NCBI GenBank assembly: GCA_024686035.1
Contig: JAIBDW010000014.1
Span: 1 to 33,979 of the forward strand
From: Oceanospirillaceae bacterium
GTDB taxonomy: Bacteria; Pseudomonadota; Gammaproteobacteria; Pseudomonadales; Balneatricaceae
DNA length: 33,979 bases
Direction of reading: 5' to 3'
Shown: positions 1 to 8,989 of the stretch, in pieces
Position numbering within the stretch: position 1 is the stretch's first letter
Layout of the letters: every line of letters begins with the position of its first letter
The notes under the pieces: model-generated
Told to the model about the DNA's origin: nothing
The model's database searches: none
What the model saw: the letters and a program-made list of their open reading frames with translations, nothing else
Made by a program: the position numbers and the translations under genes

Positions 1-285
1 CCCTATTTAGCCATGGCGGCAACACTTGCATGCGGCTATTTAGGCATGCAAGAAAAATTGGAGCCTAGCGCACCAGTAGAAGGCAGTGCATATGATAAAG
101 GCACCAGGGAATTACCTCGTAGCCTAACCGAAGCGCTTATTCAGTTAGATCGTTGTGAGCCTTTACGAGAAATATTTGGCGACCGATTCGTGAAAGCTTA
201 TTTGACCGTGAAAGAAAAAGAAAATGATAATTTTATGCAGGTCATTAGTTCTTGGGAACGTGAATATCTGCTACTAAGTGTGTAA
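1..285 (+). CDS. spuB: Glutamate-polyamine ligase (glutamine synthetase family), C-terminal fragment
   Basis: Only the last ~94 codons are present; the reading frame is open from base 1, so the gene begins outside the window. The fragment reads as the C-terminal end of a class I glutamine synthetase-like fold, with the conserved run YLGMQEKLEP, the segment RELPRSLTEAL and the final helix EREYLL. Family knowledge: such enzymes (PuuA, SpuB/SpuI) ligate glutamate to putrescine or other polyamines with ATP, the first step of gamma-glutamylated polyamine breakdown. The assignment to the polyamine branch rather than to ordinary GlnA rests mainly on context: an SpuC-type aminotransferase and a polyamine ABC transporter follow directly, as in the Pseudomonas spu operon. 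The catalytic region cannot be seen, so the symbol is inference. Confidence 0.8.
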   Translation, partial: PYLAMAATLACGYLGMQEKLEPSAPVEGSAYDKGTRELPRSLTEALIQLDRCEPLREIFGDRFVKAYLTVKEKENDNFMQVISSWEREYLLLSV

Positions 286-299
286 TAGGAATGAATAAA

Positions 300-1667
300 A
301 TGAACGCAAAACAACATGACACTAAAGCCCTACAAGAATTAGACAAGCAGCATTATATGCATCCGTTTACTGACTCTAAGGCGATGCATGAAAAAGGCAC
401 TCGCATCATAACAGGGGCTGATGGCTGTTATATATACGACTCTGATGGCGGTAAAGTGCTGGATGGTATGGCGGGTCTTTGGTGTGTAAATGTGGGCTAT
501 GGACGTCATGAATTAGCCGACGTAGCTGCCAAGCAAATGCGCGAACTGCCTTATTACAACAGTTTTTTTGGCACCGCCCACCCACCTGTTATTAAGCTAG
601 CAGCACAGCTTAAAAAGCTAGCGCCAGATCACATCAGCCATGTGTTTTTTACAGGTTCTGGATCAGAGTCTAACGACACCAACGTACGTATGGTGCGTCA
701 CTACTGGCAAGCCAAAGGCCAGCCTAGTAAGCGTATTATTATTTCTCGTGATAATGCCTATCATGGTAGCACTATGGCATCCATGAGCTTGGGTGGCATG
801 AAAGGTATGCACTCTCAAGGAGGTGTTATTGAGGGTATCGAGCACATCATGCAACCACATTGGTACCATGAAGCTTTGCTAGGCGAAACCGAAGCAGATT
901 TTGGCTTACGCGCAGCACAAGCGTTAGAAACCAGAATTATTGAATGTGGCGCCGAAAATGTGGCAGCCTTTATTGGCGAGCCAGTTCAAGGCGCCGGTGC
1001 TGTTATCGTGCCGCCATCTACCTATTGGCCAGAAATTCAGCGCATCTGTACAAAATACGATATATTGTTGATTGTCGATGAAGTGATCACCGGATTTGGT
1101 CGCACAGGCAACTGGTTTGCCTCTGAAACATTGGGTATTAAAGCAGATCTTATCACTATAGCTAAGGGGCTCTCTTCGGGTTACATGCCTATTGGTGGCG
1201 TGCTCATTAGTGACCGTGTGGCTAAAGTAGTGATTGAGGGTGGAGAATTTGCTCATGGTTATACTTATTCTGGCCACCCAGTGGCTGCGGCTGTGGCTTC
1301 GGCCAATGTCAGCATCATTGAAAATGAGGGCATGATAGACCAGGTGCGTGATGTCACAGGGCCATACTTACAAAAGCGTTTAGCTGAACTGTTGGATCAC
1401 CCATTAGTAGGCCAGGTACGTGGCATTGGTTTAATGGGAGCTATAGAGCTAGTGCAAGACAAACAAAACCATACTAACTACCCTAAGGAAGTTGGTATTG
1501 GCAGCATTTGTCGTGATTATGCCTTAGCCAATGGCTTGGTTATGCGCGCAGTAGGAGATAGTATGATCATGTGTCCACCTTTGATCATTAGTCAGTTAGA
1601 AATTGATGAACTTATTGAGATTGCTAAAAAGTCTTTGGATCAAACCCTAGCGCAAGTAGAGGGCTAG
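300..1667 (+). CDS. spuC: Polyamine (putrescine)-pyruvate aminotransferase, class III
   Basis: This is a class III PLP-dependent aminotransferase of normal length (455 aa). Visible family features are the N-terminal HPFTDSKAMHEKGTRII segment, GSGSESNDTNVRM at the cofactor phosphate site, DEVITGFGRTG with the PLP-contacting Asp, and the Schiff-base Lys near residue 289 in IAKGLSSGYMPIGG. The family includes SpuC, which moves the amino group of putrescine, cadaverine or spermidine to pyruvate in the cytoplasm. An in-frame ATG lies at 291, but AGGA at 287-290 touches it directly and sits 9 bases before the ATG at 300, so 300 is preferred. It lies just after the ligase fragment and before the transporter genes, as in spuBCDEFGH. 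Substrate preference is inferred from similarity and context. Confidence 0.9.
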   Translation: MNAKQHDTKALQELDKQHYMHPFTDSKAMHEKGTRIITGADGCYIYDSDGGKVLDGMAGLWCVNVGYGRHELADVAAKQMRELPYYNSFFGTAHPPVIKLAAQLKKLAPDHISHVFFTGSGSESNDTNVRMVRHYWQAKGQPSKRIIISRDNAYHGSTMASMSLGGMKGMHSQGGVIEGIEHIMQPHWYHEALLGETEADFGLRAAQALETRIIECGAENVAAFIGEPVQGAGAVIVPPSTYWPEIQRICTKYDILLIVDEVITGFGRTGNWFASETLGIKADLITIAKGLSSGYMPIGGVLISDRVAKVVIEGGEFAHGYTYSGHPVAAAVASANVSIIENEGMIDQVRDVTGPYLQKRLAELLDHPLVGQVRGIGLMGAIELVQDKQNHTNYPKEVGIGSICRDYALANGLVMRAVGDSMIMCPPLIISQLEIDELIEIAKKSLDQTLAQVEG

Positions 1668-1689
1668 AACTGATTAAAACAGAACACTG

Positions 1690-1715
1690 GTGCAAACTAG
1701 GCACTATTTTTTGCC
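1690..1715. promoter_or_regulatory. Overlapping inverted repeats upstream of the polyamine-binding protein gene
   Basis: In the 113-base gap between spuC and the binding-protein gene, GTGC (1690-1693) and GCAC (1701-1704) form one inverted repeat, and GGCA (1700-1703) with TGCC (1712-1715) forms a second, overlapping one. The block could be an operator allowing transporter expression separate from the catabolic genes. It resembles NtrC or sigma-54 elements only loosely: the GG to GC distance is 11 rather than 10. Function is unproven. Confidence 0.2.
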
Positions 1716-1780
1716 AAGCGGCATAAACATAGAAACCAAGTAGCGAATAAAACAAGAATATAATAAAGGGAGTCCTTAAA

Positions 1781-2887
1781 ATGCTATCTAAAAAATTAAC
1801 CACTTCACTGACCTCTTTGGCCCTAGCCACAGGTCTTATTTCCGGTGCAGTAAATGCCCAGGAAGAGTTGAATCTCTATAACTGGTCAGACTATATTGCC
1901 GAAGACACCATTGCTAACTTTGAAGCCGAAACAGGTATTAAAGTCACCTATGATGTGTTCGATAGTAACGACGTACTAGAGGCTAAGCTGCTCTCTGGTA
2001 ACTCAGGTTATGATCTCGTAGTACCTAGCTCATCTTTTTTAGGCCGTCAGATTAAGGCGGGTGTATTTCAAACTTTAGATAAGTCTAAACTTTCTAATTA
2101 CAGCCACTTAGATAGTGAGTTAATGGGTCGTTTGACCACGGTAGACCCAGACAATGCGCATTCGATTCCCTACTTATGGGGCACTACAGGTATTGGATAT
2201 AATCCAGCAATGGTGGCCGTTGTGTTAGGTGATGATGCACCATTAGATTCATGGGATATGTTATTTAAAGAAGAAAATATTTCTAAGCTTGCCTCGTGTG
2301 GCGTGAGCCTCTTAGATGCTTCAGATGAAGTGTTGCCGGTGGTACTAAATTACCTAGATTTAGACCCAAACAGCCTTAATCACGATGACTATAAAGGCCC
2401 GGTGGCCGATTTAATGAAAGCTGTGCGTCCCCATGTTACAAAATTTCATTCCTCCAATTATATCAATGAGTTAGCTAACGGAGATATCTGTTTTGCCGTA
2501 GGTTGGTCGGGCGATATTTTAATGGCAGGAGATCGTGCAGCAGAAGCTGACAACGGTGTAGCGGTTGAATATGTGATACCCAAAGAAGGTGCGCCAATGT
2601 GGTTTGATATGTTGGCTATACCAGCAGATGCTGCCAACGTAGACAATGCCCATAAGTTCTTAAACTACTTACTACGCCCAGAAGTGATTGCAGAAATCAC
2701 TGACTACGTATGGTATGCCAACGCTAATGCTTCAGCGTCTGCTATCATTGATGCAGACATCTTAGCTCATCCAGGTATTTATCCATCAGAAGAAGCCAAG
2801 GCCAACTTGTTTACTTTTGAAGTAATGCCTCCTAAAGTGACGCGCACTATGAACCGAGTTTGGACTGACATTCGTAGTTCAAACTAA
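1781..2887 (+). CDS. potF: Periplasmic putrescine/polyamine-binding protein of an ABC transporter
   Basis: This is the extracytoplasmic solute-binding subunit that hands polyamine to the PotGHI-type permease encoded next to it. A Sec signal peptide (basic start, hydrophobic core to about residue 24, cleavage after VNA) is followed by mature EELNLYNWSDYIAED. Several polyamine contacts known in PotF are recognisable: NWSD, VPSSSF, DASDEVLP, GWSGD and the WFD of the MWFDMLAIP segment. Length (368 aa) is normal for the family. GGGAG at 1768-1772 sits 8 bases before the ATG. Pseudomonas spu operons carry two binding proteins (SpuD for putrescine, SpuE for spermidine); here only one copy lies between spuC and the ATPase. 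The putrescine versus spermidine preference cannot be read reliably by eye. Confidence 0.93.
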   Translation: MLSKKLTTSLTSLALATGLISGAVNAQEELNLYNWSDYIAEDTIANFEAETGIKVTYDVFDSNDVLEAKLLSGNSGYDLVVPSSSFLGRQIKAGVFQTLDKSKLSNYSHLDSELMGRLTTVDPDNAHSIPYLWGTTGIGYNPAMVAVVLGDDAPLDSWDMLFKEENISKLASCGVSLLDASDEVLPVVLNYLDLDPNSLNHDDYKGPVADLMKAVRPHVTKFHSSNYINELANGDICFAVGWSGDILMAGDRAAEADNGVAVEYVIPKEGAPMWFDMLAIPADAANVDNAHKFLNYLLRPEVIAEITDYVWYANANASASAIIDADILAHPGIYPSEEAKANLFTFEVMPPKVTRTMNRVWTDIRSSN

Positions 2888-2896
2888 GGATCTGCC

Positions 2897-4000
2897 ATGA
2901 CTGGAAGTAACCAGCCAATGCTGGAGATTCGCCAAGTAAGTAAATCTTTTGGTGGCCTTAGCGCCGTTAAAGAGGTGAGTTTAAGCATCGATAAGGGTGA
3001 AATATTTGCCCTTTTAGGAGGCTCCGGTTGTGGCAAAACGACACTTTTGCGCATGCTGGCGGGCTTTGAAAGCCCATCAAAAGGCGCTATATTTATAGAT
3101 GGCGAAGACATTTCTAAAGTGCCAGCCCATAAGCGGCCGGTTAATATGATGTTTCAGTCTTACGCCCTCTTTCCTCATATGAGCGTGGCACAAAATGTTG
3201 CCTTTGGCTTGAAACAGGAAAAAAATAAGCTCTCAAAGCCCCAAATCGCTAAAAAAGTGTTGGAGCTGCTCACTTTGGTGCGTATGCAAGACTTTGCACA
3301 GCGCAAGCCTGATCAATTGTCAGGCGGCCAAAGGCAGCGCGTGGCGTTGGCTCGAAGCTTAGCTAAAAAACCTAAAGTATTATTACTTGATGAGCCCATG
3401 GGAGCGCTGGATAAAAAACTACGCAGCCAAATGCAATTAGAAGTGGTGGATATTATTGAATCCGTAGGGGTCACTTGCGTGATGGTAACCCACGATCAAG
3501 AAGAAGCCATGACCATGGCCAACCGCATTAGTGTGATGCATGAGGGGGAAATCATGCAAGTGGGCACTCCTAGTGAAATCTATGAGTTCCCCAATAGTAG
3601 ACACACCGCTGAGTTTATTGGCTCAGTGAACATATTTGATGCCACGGTGACGCAGTTAGAGGCTGATTACACCCGTTTAAGTTGTGTAGATTTAAACGCA
3701 CCCATCCAAGTAGAGGCGGGTGTCAACGCCCCTTTGGGAGCTTCCTTGGGAATTGCAGTGAGGCCTGAAAAAATCACCATGACTCAAAAAAAGCCAGAGC
3801 AAAGTGATAATTGGCTCATGGGCCTAGTAGAAGACATTGCCTATTTAGGCGGCCACTCAGTGTATTATGTAAAATTGGAAAGTGGCAAGAGAGTCATGGC
3901 CATAGGCACTAATAATGATCGCCACGAACAAAAAGTCACCTGGCAAGATCGCGTTTATTTACATTGGTCTATAACCAGCTCAGTGGTGCTTTACCAATGA
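2897..4000 (+). CDS. potG: Polyamine ABC transporter ATP-binding protein
   Basis: This cytoplasmic ATPase of 367 aa powers polyamine import. Walker A GGSGCGKT is at residues 41-48, the signature LSGGQRQRVALARS is near 141, Walker B LLLDEPMGALD follows near 164, and the switch His is in VTHDQEEA. The C-terminal part, after SRHTAEFIGSVN, is the TOBE-type regulatory domain found in PotA/PotG proteins. AAGGA at 2885-2889 lies 7 bases before the ATG, and the gap to the binding-protein gene is only 9 bases. Its TGA overlaps the next ATG as ATGA, which suggests translational coupling with potH. PotG rather than PotA is preferred because of the PotF-type partner and the spu-like gene order. Confidence 0.93.
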   Translation: MTGSNQPMLEIRQVSKSFGGLSAVKEVSLSIDKGEIFALLGGSGCGKTTLLRMLAGFESPSKGAIFIDGEDISKVPAHKRPVNMMFQSYALFPHMSVAQNVAFGLKQEKNKLSKPQIAKKVLELLTLVRMQDFAQRKPDQLSGGQRQRVALARSLAKKPKVLLLDEPMGALDKKLRSQMQLEVVDIIESVGVTCVMVTHDQEEAMTMANRISVMHEGEIMQVGTPSEIYEFPNSRHTAEFIGSVNIFDATVTQLEADYTRLSCVDLNAPIQVEAGVNAPLGASLGIAVRPEKITMTQKKPEQSDNWLMGLVEDIAYLGGHSVYYVKLESGKRVMAIGTNNDRHEQKVTWQDRVYLHWSITSSVVLYQ

Positions 4001-4872
4001 GTTGGGGGCGTCGCAGTGTGATTGGTGTACCTTACCTTTGGCTAACGCTGTTCTTTTTTGTGCCTTTTGTTATTGTCTTTAAAATCAGCTTTTCGGAGAT
4101 GGACTATGCCATCCCACCTTATACCAACCTGCTAACTTGGGCCGATGAGCAACTGACGCTAAGTCTGAACTTCGGCAATTATACCTATCTTTTTACCGAT
4201 GATCTCTACATTAGAGCGTATTTGAGCTCTATTCGTATTGCCGGGATTGCCACTATTATCTGTTTGCTTGTGGCTTATCCCATCGCTTATGTTATCGCGC
4301 GTGCACCTGCTGCCACACGCAACGCCTTACTTATGTTGGTGATATTACCTTCATGGACCTCATTTTTGATCAGAATTTATGCGTGGGTAGGCATCTTAAA
4401 AAACAACGGCTTGATCAATAATTTTTTAATGTGGCTGGGTATTATTGATCAGCCTATTGCCATGCTGAATACAGAATTTGCCGTGTATGTGGGCATTGTT
4501 TATGCCTACTTACCATTTATGGTGTTGCCTCTTTATACCAACTTAATGAAACTGGACAACTCCCTTTTAGAAGCAGCTGCAGACCTAGGGGCGCCGCCAT
4601 GGAAAGTGTTTATGAGCGTGACCTTGCCTCTATCAAAGGCGGGCATGATTGCAGGCTCTATGTTGGTATTTATTCCTTCAGTAGGAGAGTTTATTATTCC
4701 AGATATGCTGGGCGGTGCTGAAACCTTAATGATTGGTAAGGTGCTATGGCAAGAGTTCTTTAATAACCGCGATTGGCCGGTGGCTTCAGCAGTGGCGATT
4801 GTGATGCTGTTATTACTACTATTACCCATTTCTTTATTCCATCGCTACCAAACTCGTGAATTAGAGAGTTAA
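3997..4872 (+). CDS. potH: Polyamine ABC transporter permease, first subunit
   Basis: This inner-membrane permease (291 aa) shows about six hydrophobic segments, beginning with YLWLTLFFFVPFVIVFKISF. The cytoplasmic EAA loop, which docks on the ATPase, is seen as EAAADLGAPPWKVF followed by VTLP. It pairs with PotI to form the channel for polyamines delivered by the binding protein. An upstream TTG at 3964 would add 11 residues inside potG. The ATG at 3997 is chosen because it forms the ATGA overlap with the potG stop and gives the family's usual N terminus. Confidence 0.92.
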   Translation: MSWGRRSVIGVPYLWLTLFFFVPFVIVFKISFSEMDYAIPPYTNLLTWADEQLTLSLNFGNYTYLFTDDLYIRAYLSSIRIAGIATIICLLVAYPIAYVIARAPAATRNALLMLVILPSWTSFLIRIYAWVGILKNNGLINNFLMWLGIIDQPIAMLNTEFAVYVGIVYAYLPFMVLPLYTNLMKLDNSLLEAAADLGAPPWKVFMSVTLPLSKAGMIAGSMLVFIPSVGEFIIPDMLGGAETLMIGKVLWQEFFNNRDWPVASAVAIVMLLLLLLPISLFHRYQTRELES

Positions 4873-4883
4873 GGGGTCAACTG

Positions 4884-5714
4884 ATGGGTCATAAAGTTTC
4901 AAGCTTAGGCAAAACCTACCTCACCCTAGGTTTTATATTTCTGTACTTGCCTATTTTTATTCTTATTATTTTTTCTTTTAACGAATCTAAGCTAGTGACC
5001 GTATGGGGTGGATTTTCTACCAAATGGTATGGCGAATTATTAAATGACAAACAGATGCTTGGGGCAGCATGGATGAGCTTCAAAATTGCTTTCCTTGCAG
5101 CATCAATCGCCGTAGTTCTTGGGGCTCTAGCCTCTATTGTCATGGTGCGCACGGGTCAGTTTAAAGGCAAGGCGGCGTTTGCTAGCATGATCACAGCCCC
5201 TTTGGTGATGCCTGAAGTGATTACTGGCCTGTCTCTTTTATTATTGTTTGTGGCTATGGCGCAAACCATAGGTTGGCCAGCAGGTCGAGGCATGCTCACT
5301 ATTCTTATTGCTCATGTGACCTTTTGTACCGCGTTTGTGACGGTAGTAGTGAGCTCGCGGTTACGAGAAATGGATGTCTCTTTAGAAGAAGCTGCTAGAG
5401 ATTTAGGCGCGCCGCCGTGGAAGGTGTTCTTTTTAGTGACCTTACCTATCATTGCACCGGCTCTTATTTCTGGTTGGTTGTTAGCCTTTACCTTGTCTTT
5501 GGATGACCTAGTGATCGCAAGCTTTGTATCAGGCCCAGGCTCTACCACCTTGCCTATGGTGGTATACTCTAGCGTGCGCTTAGGCCTTAGTCCCAAAATC
5601 AATGCGCTGGCAACCATCATTGTATTGTTGGCAACCACAGGAGTGTTAACAGCCTGGTGGCTGGCAAGGCGAGTAGAATCTAAGTCAATTAAGCGGCCAA
5701 CAGGCGACTCATAA
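4884..5714 (+). CDS. potI: Polyamine ABC transporter permease, second subunit
   Basis: This is the second inner-membrane permease (276 aa) with six hydrophobic stretches; the first, YLPIFILIIFSFNESKLVTVW, is typical of PotI/PotC/SpuH. The EAA loop is EAARDLGAPPWKVFFLVTLP and is followed by SLDDLVIASFVSGPG, a strongly conserved patch in this subfamily. AGGGG just before the start and an 11-base gap after potH support one transcription unit. It ends the polyamine operon; no clear terminator is visible in the 46 bases before the next gene, so read-through into the YczE-type gene is possible. Confidence 0.92.
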   Translation: MGHKVSSLGKTYLTLGFIFLYLPIFILIIFSFNESKLVTVWGGFSTKWYGELLNDKQMLGAAWMSFKIAFLAASIAVVLGALASIVMVRTGQFKGKAAFASMITAPLVMPEVITGLSLLLLFVAMAQTIGWPAGRGMLTILIAHVTFCTAFVTVVVSSRLREMDVSLEEAARDLGAPPWKVFFLVTLPIIAPALISGWLLAFTLSLDDLVIASFVSGPGSTTLPMVVYSSVRLGLSPKINALATIIVLLATTGVLTAWWLARRVESKSIKRPTGDS

Positions 5715-5760
5715 TAGTATTCACCTTAAATATCACCAGTGGCCTGAGATACTTTTCAAC

Positions 5761-6450
5761 ATGAACCTAACCCCCAAGTTTTTATCGGTTAAGGCTGTGC
5801 CGACCTTGTTTTGGAGCGCACCAAAAGCCTTAACCATCAAACCTCCTTTAGTCTCGGTTGCCTTTCTTATCACCGGCCTGACTCTTTTTGGCTTAGGCGA
5901 AGCGTTACTGGTGGCAGCAGGTGTAGGGGTTAGCCCTTGGACTGTGCTAGCTCAAGGTATTACCCATATCACAGGATGGGGCCTTGGTTTTGCTACCTTT
6001 GTAACTAGCTTTGTGGTGTTGTTTTGCTGGATACCCCTTAAACAAATGCCAGGCATAGGCACCATTCTTAATGCGGTAATTATTTCTTTAGTGTTGGAGT
6101 TTTTGCTGCCATTTTTGCCGACCTTTGATCACCTCATACTAAGGCTTGGAGAAGCCATATTGGGTGTATTAGTGACTGGATTGGGTGGTGGGCTATATCT
6201 CATCGCAAACTTAGGGCCAGGGCCAAGAGACGGTCTAATGACAGGCTTACAACGAGTAACAGACTTACCCATCGCTTGGGTGAGAAGCGGCTTAGAGGTG
6301 GCTGTGATCGCTGCAGGCTGGTCTTTGGGAGGCACTGTGGGCCTTGGCACCGTGCTGTTTGCATTAGGTATAGGCCCATCAGTTGCGGCGAGCATGTACG
6401 CACTCAATCGTGTGTTTGGGCAAAGCGTCTATTTTTCAACCACCAAATAA
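5761..6450 (+). CDS. YczE/YitT-type integral membrane protein
   Basis: The 229-aa protein has about five hydrophobic segments and the family's conserved patches GVGVSPWTVLAQGI, the glycine-rich GLGGGLYLIANLGPGPRDGLM, and GTVLFALGIGP. These place it among the YczE/YyaS/YitT-like membrane proteins, whose transported substrate or role is not established. The start has only a weak purine stretch (TGAGA) ahead of it, but no later ATG fits the family N terminus. It lies 46 bases after potI, so it may be co-transcribed with the polyamine operon, though nothing shows a functional tie. Its last 22 bases overlap the end of the opposing MFS gene. Confidence 0.75.
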   Translation: MNLTPKFLSVKAVPTLFWSAPKALTIKPPLVSVAFLITGLTLFGLGEALLVAAGVGVSPWTVLAQGITHITGWGLGFATFVTSFVVLFCWIPLKQMPGIGTILNAVIISLVLEFLLPFLPTFDHLILRLGEAILGVLVTGLGGGLYLIANLGPGPRDGLMTGLQRVTDLPIAWVRSGLEVAVIAAGWSLGGTVGLGTVLFALGIGPSVAASMYALNRVFGQSVYFSTTK

Positions 6451-7562
6451 GCCGTTACGGGTATCAGGGCAACAAGCCCTATTAGCAACCAAAAGGCCGT
6501 GGATATGCTGGTTAAATCAGCCGTGAAACCTATCATAGCTGGGCCTATTAAAACGCCAGCGTAGCCTGTGGTAGTCACCGCAGCAATCGCTAAACTAGCA
6601 GGCATCACCTTTTGTCTTCCCGCTGCGCTAAAAAGAATAGGCACTATAATAGCTGAGCCTAGGCCAATCAGCACAAATCCTGCTAGCGCCACAAGCGTAT
6701 GGGTTGTGAGTAATACTGTGGCAATGCCTAACATGGAGATGATGCCGCTTAGAATAAGCACCCAAAATTCACCTAACGCCCCTATAACGCTATCGCCGGT
6801 TAAGCGGGCAATCACCATAGCAATTGAAAAAAGAAGATACCCTAAACCTGCATTTTCAGGCGCCGCTATTTGGCGGTCGATGATCAAAAGAGCACCCCAA
6901 TCAAGCACGGCTCCTTCTACTAAAAATGCGATGGCCGCTAGAAAACCTAGTAATAATACGATGCCTTGCGGCAACACTAAAGGGGTTGGCTCTTTAGCAC
7001 TGGTGTTTAGTAAGCGACTGCTAGCTAATATCATAGCCACCAGTGCAACTGCAGCGCCTGTTAATGCTGCAATAATAAGAGCCACCTTCAAAGACAAAAG
7101 TAATGTCATTAGCCCAGCGCCGCACAAAGCGCCGATACTAAACTGAGCATGGAAGCTAGACATTAATGAACGCTTTTCTTGTGCTTCTACCTGGACGCCA
7201 TGCACATTCATAGCCACATCCATAGCACCAAGGCTGGCACCAAAAACAAATAAAGTGATGGCTAGAATTAATGGCGTTTGAGCTAGAACCAAAGCTGGCA
7301 GAAAAATAATAAGTCCAAAGCCACCAAGTAATACCATGGACTTAGCGCCATGCCTTGCAGAGATCACTCCAACAATAGGCATTGAAACAATAGAACCTAG
7401 CCCAAAGCATAGCAAAAGAAGGCCGAATTGGCCCTCATCGGCCCCAACACCAAGTTTAATAAAAGGAAAAAATGGCGCGCAACAGGCCATCACAAACCCA
7501 GCAGTAAAGAACGAAACCCTAGTGGCAAAGCGTGCTTGTGCGGTTGATGAAAATGGTGACAT
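6429..7562 (-). CDS. Major facilitator superfamily transporter, substrate unknown
   Basis: The 377-aa, almost wholly hydrophobic protein has roughly twelve membrane segments in two halves. The MFS loop between helices 2 and 3 is visible as GVISARHGAKSMVLLGG, and a conserved acidic helix reads GASLGAMDVAMNVHGVQVE, as in YbjJ-like MFS proteins. The substrate cannot be deduced. AGGGA lies 8 bases before the ATG on the minus strand, and a TATAAT hexamer (7602-7597) is placed to serve as a -10 box, although no good -35 is seen. It converges on, and overlaps by 22 bases, the YczE-type gene. Confidence 0.85.
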   Translation of the reverse strand: MSPFSSTAQARFATRVSFFTAGFVMACCAPFFPFIKLGVGADEGQFGLLLLCFGLGSIVSMPIVGVISARHGAKSMVLLGGFGLIIFLPALVLAQTPLILAITLFVFGASLGAMDVAMNVHGVQVEAQEKRSLMSSFHAQFSIGALCGAGLMTLLLSLKVALIIAALTGAAVALVAMILASSRLLNTSAKEPTPLVLPQGIVLLLGFLAAIAFLVEGAVLDWGALLIIDRQIAAPENAGLGYLLFSIAMVIARLTGDSVIGALGEFWVLILSGIISMLGIATVLLTTHTLVALAGFVLIGLGSAIIVPILFSAAGRQKVMPASLAIAAVTTTGYAGVLIGPAMIGFTADLTSISTAFWLLIGLVALIPVTAYLVVEK

Positions 7563-7783
7563 TTACGAAATCCCTAATTTGACGCACTGTTAGCGGATTA
7601 TAACTTTGGATGCCATAAAATAGTTTGGTAGAACCTTAATAAGACAGGCATGTAAGTTATCATAATTAACCATATAAACAAGGGCCTAACCATAGCATAG
7701 TGGATATGTTGAAGGCTAACGAAGCAGTCTATAGCCAATATGGAGTGAACACCACTTGCGCAGAGAGTCTAAAGTCTAGATCT

Positions 7784-7814
7784 AAAAAAGCCGCCCTTAG
7801 GCGGCTTTTGTTTT
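7784..7814 (-). terminator. Rho-independent terminator of mdh
   Basis: A perfect GCCGCC/GGCGGC stem (7790-7795 with 7800-7805) with a 4-base loop is followed on the minus strand by six T residues. It lies just after the mdh stop. The plus-strand side also carries TTTTGTTTT, so it may work in both directions, but only mdh runs into it closely. Confidence 0.9.
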
Positions 7815-7823
7815 AGCCAAAGG

Positions 7824-8801
7824 CTAAACTAAATGTGCAATTGCATCGCGTTCTTCTTCAAGCTCTTGGCGTGTCTTATCAATGTAAGTTTGGCTAGCAG
7901 CATCAATAGATAGGCCCTGAACAATGCTGTACTGGCCGTTTTCACAAGTCACAGGAAAAGAGAACATTAAATCCTTAGGGATGCCATAGCTGCCATCACT
8001 TGGGATACCCATACTGGTCCAATCGCCGTCTTGTGTGCCAGCTGCCCAGATGCGCATGTGGTCAATAGCAGCATTGGCTGCAGAGGCCGCAGAAGAGGCG
8101 CCACGAGCCTTAATAATAGAGGCACCACGTTGTGCGATCACAGGGATAAAGTCTGTGTCGATCCAGTTTTGGTCTACTAGGTCGGTGGCCGCTTGACCCT
8201 TCACTGTAGCATTGGTGACATCAGCATACATAGTGGCGGAGTGGTTGCCCCAGATGCATAGGTTTTTGACGTCACTGACACCCGCATTGGTTTGGTTGGC
8301 AAGCTGCGTCAATGCACGGTTGTGGTCTAAACGAGTCATGGCTGTAAACTGCAATGGGTTTAGATCTGGCGCACTTTTCATAGCAATGTAAGCATTGGTG
8401 TTGGCAGGGTTGCCTACCACAAGGACTTTAACATCACGGTTGGCGTTGTCGTTGATGGCCTTACCTTGAGCAGTAAAAATGTTTGCATTAGCTTCTAGCA
8501 AATCTTTACGCTCCATGCCTGGGCCACGTGGGCGAGCACCAACAAGTAAGCAATAGTGGGCATCATCAAAAGCGACAGCAGCATCGTCTGTAGGCGTGAT
8601 CGAGTTAACTAATGGAAAAGCACAATCTTCAATTTCCATCACTACGCCGTTTAAGGCGCCAAGAGCGGGGGTGATTTCTAGCAACTTTAGATTGATTTGT
8701 TGATCACTGCCTAACATTTCGCCTTTAGCGATACGGAAGATCAGGGAATAAGAAATCTGGCCGGCGGCACCGGTGATCACAACGTTAACTGGGCTCTTCA
8801 T
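7824..8801 (-). CDS. mdh: Malate dehydrogenase (NAD-dependent)
   Basis: This enzyme interconverts malate and oxaloacetate in the TCA cycle, in the cytoplasm. At 325 aa it is the longer MDH type resembling cytosolic eukaryotic MDH, not the ~312-aa E. coli type. The nucleotide-binding GAAGQI is at residues 11-16, substrate-binding arginines lie in [23 protein letters not shown] contacts the cofactor, the catalytic Asp/Arg are in MTRLDHNRA, and the catalytic His is in [16 protein letters not shown] lies 6 bases before the ATG at 8801. A TTG four codons further upstream would include that ribosome site in the coding region and is rejected. The gene is monocistronic by appearance, with a strong terminator. 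Confidence 0.96.
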   Translation of the reverse strand: MKSPVNVVITGAAGQISYSLIFRIAKGEMLGSDQQINLKLLEITPALGALNGVVMEIEDCAFPLVNSITPTDDAAVAFDDAHYCLLVGARPRGPGMERKDLLEANANIFTAQGKAINDNANRDVKVLVVGNPANTNAYIAMKSAPDLNPLQFTAMTRLDHNRALTQLANQTNAGVSDVKNLCIWGNHSATMYADVTNATVKGQAATDLVDQNWIDTDFIPVIAQRGASIIKARGASSAASAANAAIDHMRIWAAGTQDGDWTSMGIPSDGSYGIPKDLMFSFPVTCENGQYSIVQGLSIDAASQTYIDKTRQELEEERDAIAHLV

Positions 8802-8989
8802 TAAATACTCCAAAGCATGGACCTTTTGATAGCCTGTATAGTGACAAGCAAAAGGTATTAATATAGACCCACATTTTGCATTGCTGCGTTTTAGGCCATA
8901 AATGAAGCGGTATTATACCTAACATTACATCACTTATGTATGCGACAAAGGCCTATTTAGCTTATACAGATTATTCAGGAGATATTAAA

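Noticed and set aside
924-1277. Long open frame antisense to spuC, and many similar ones elsewhere (for example 4533-4829, 12184-12408, 25670-26212)
   Set aside because: They lie opposite well-recognised genes, have no family wording or ribosome sites, and follow from the codon use of the real gene.
1700-1714. Sigma-54-like GG...GC block upstream of the polyamine-binding protein gene
   Set aside because: The GG to GC distance is 11 bases instead of the strict 10, and the -12 region is T-rich; kept only as a dyad.
8802-8813. TTG start that would lengthen malate dehydrogenase by four residues
   Set aside because: It would place the GGAG ribosome site inside the gene; the ATG at 8801 has ideal spacing.
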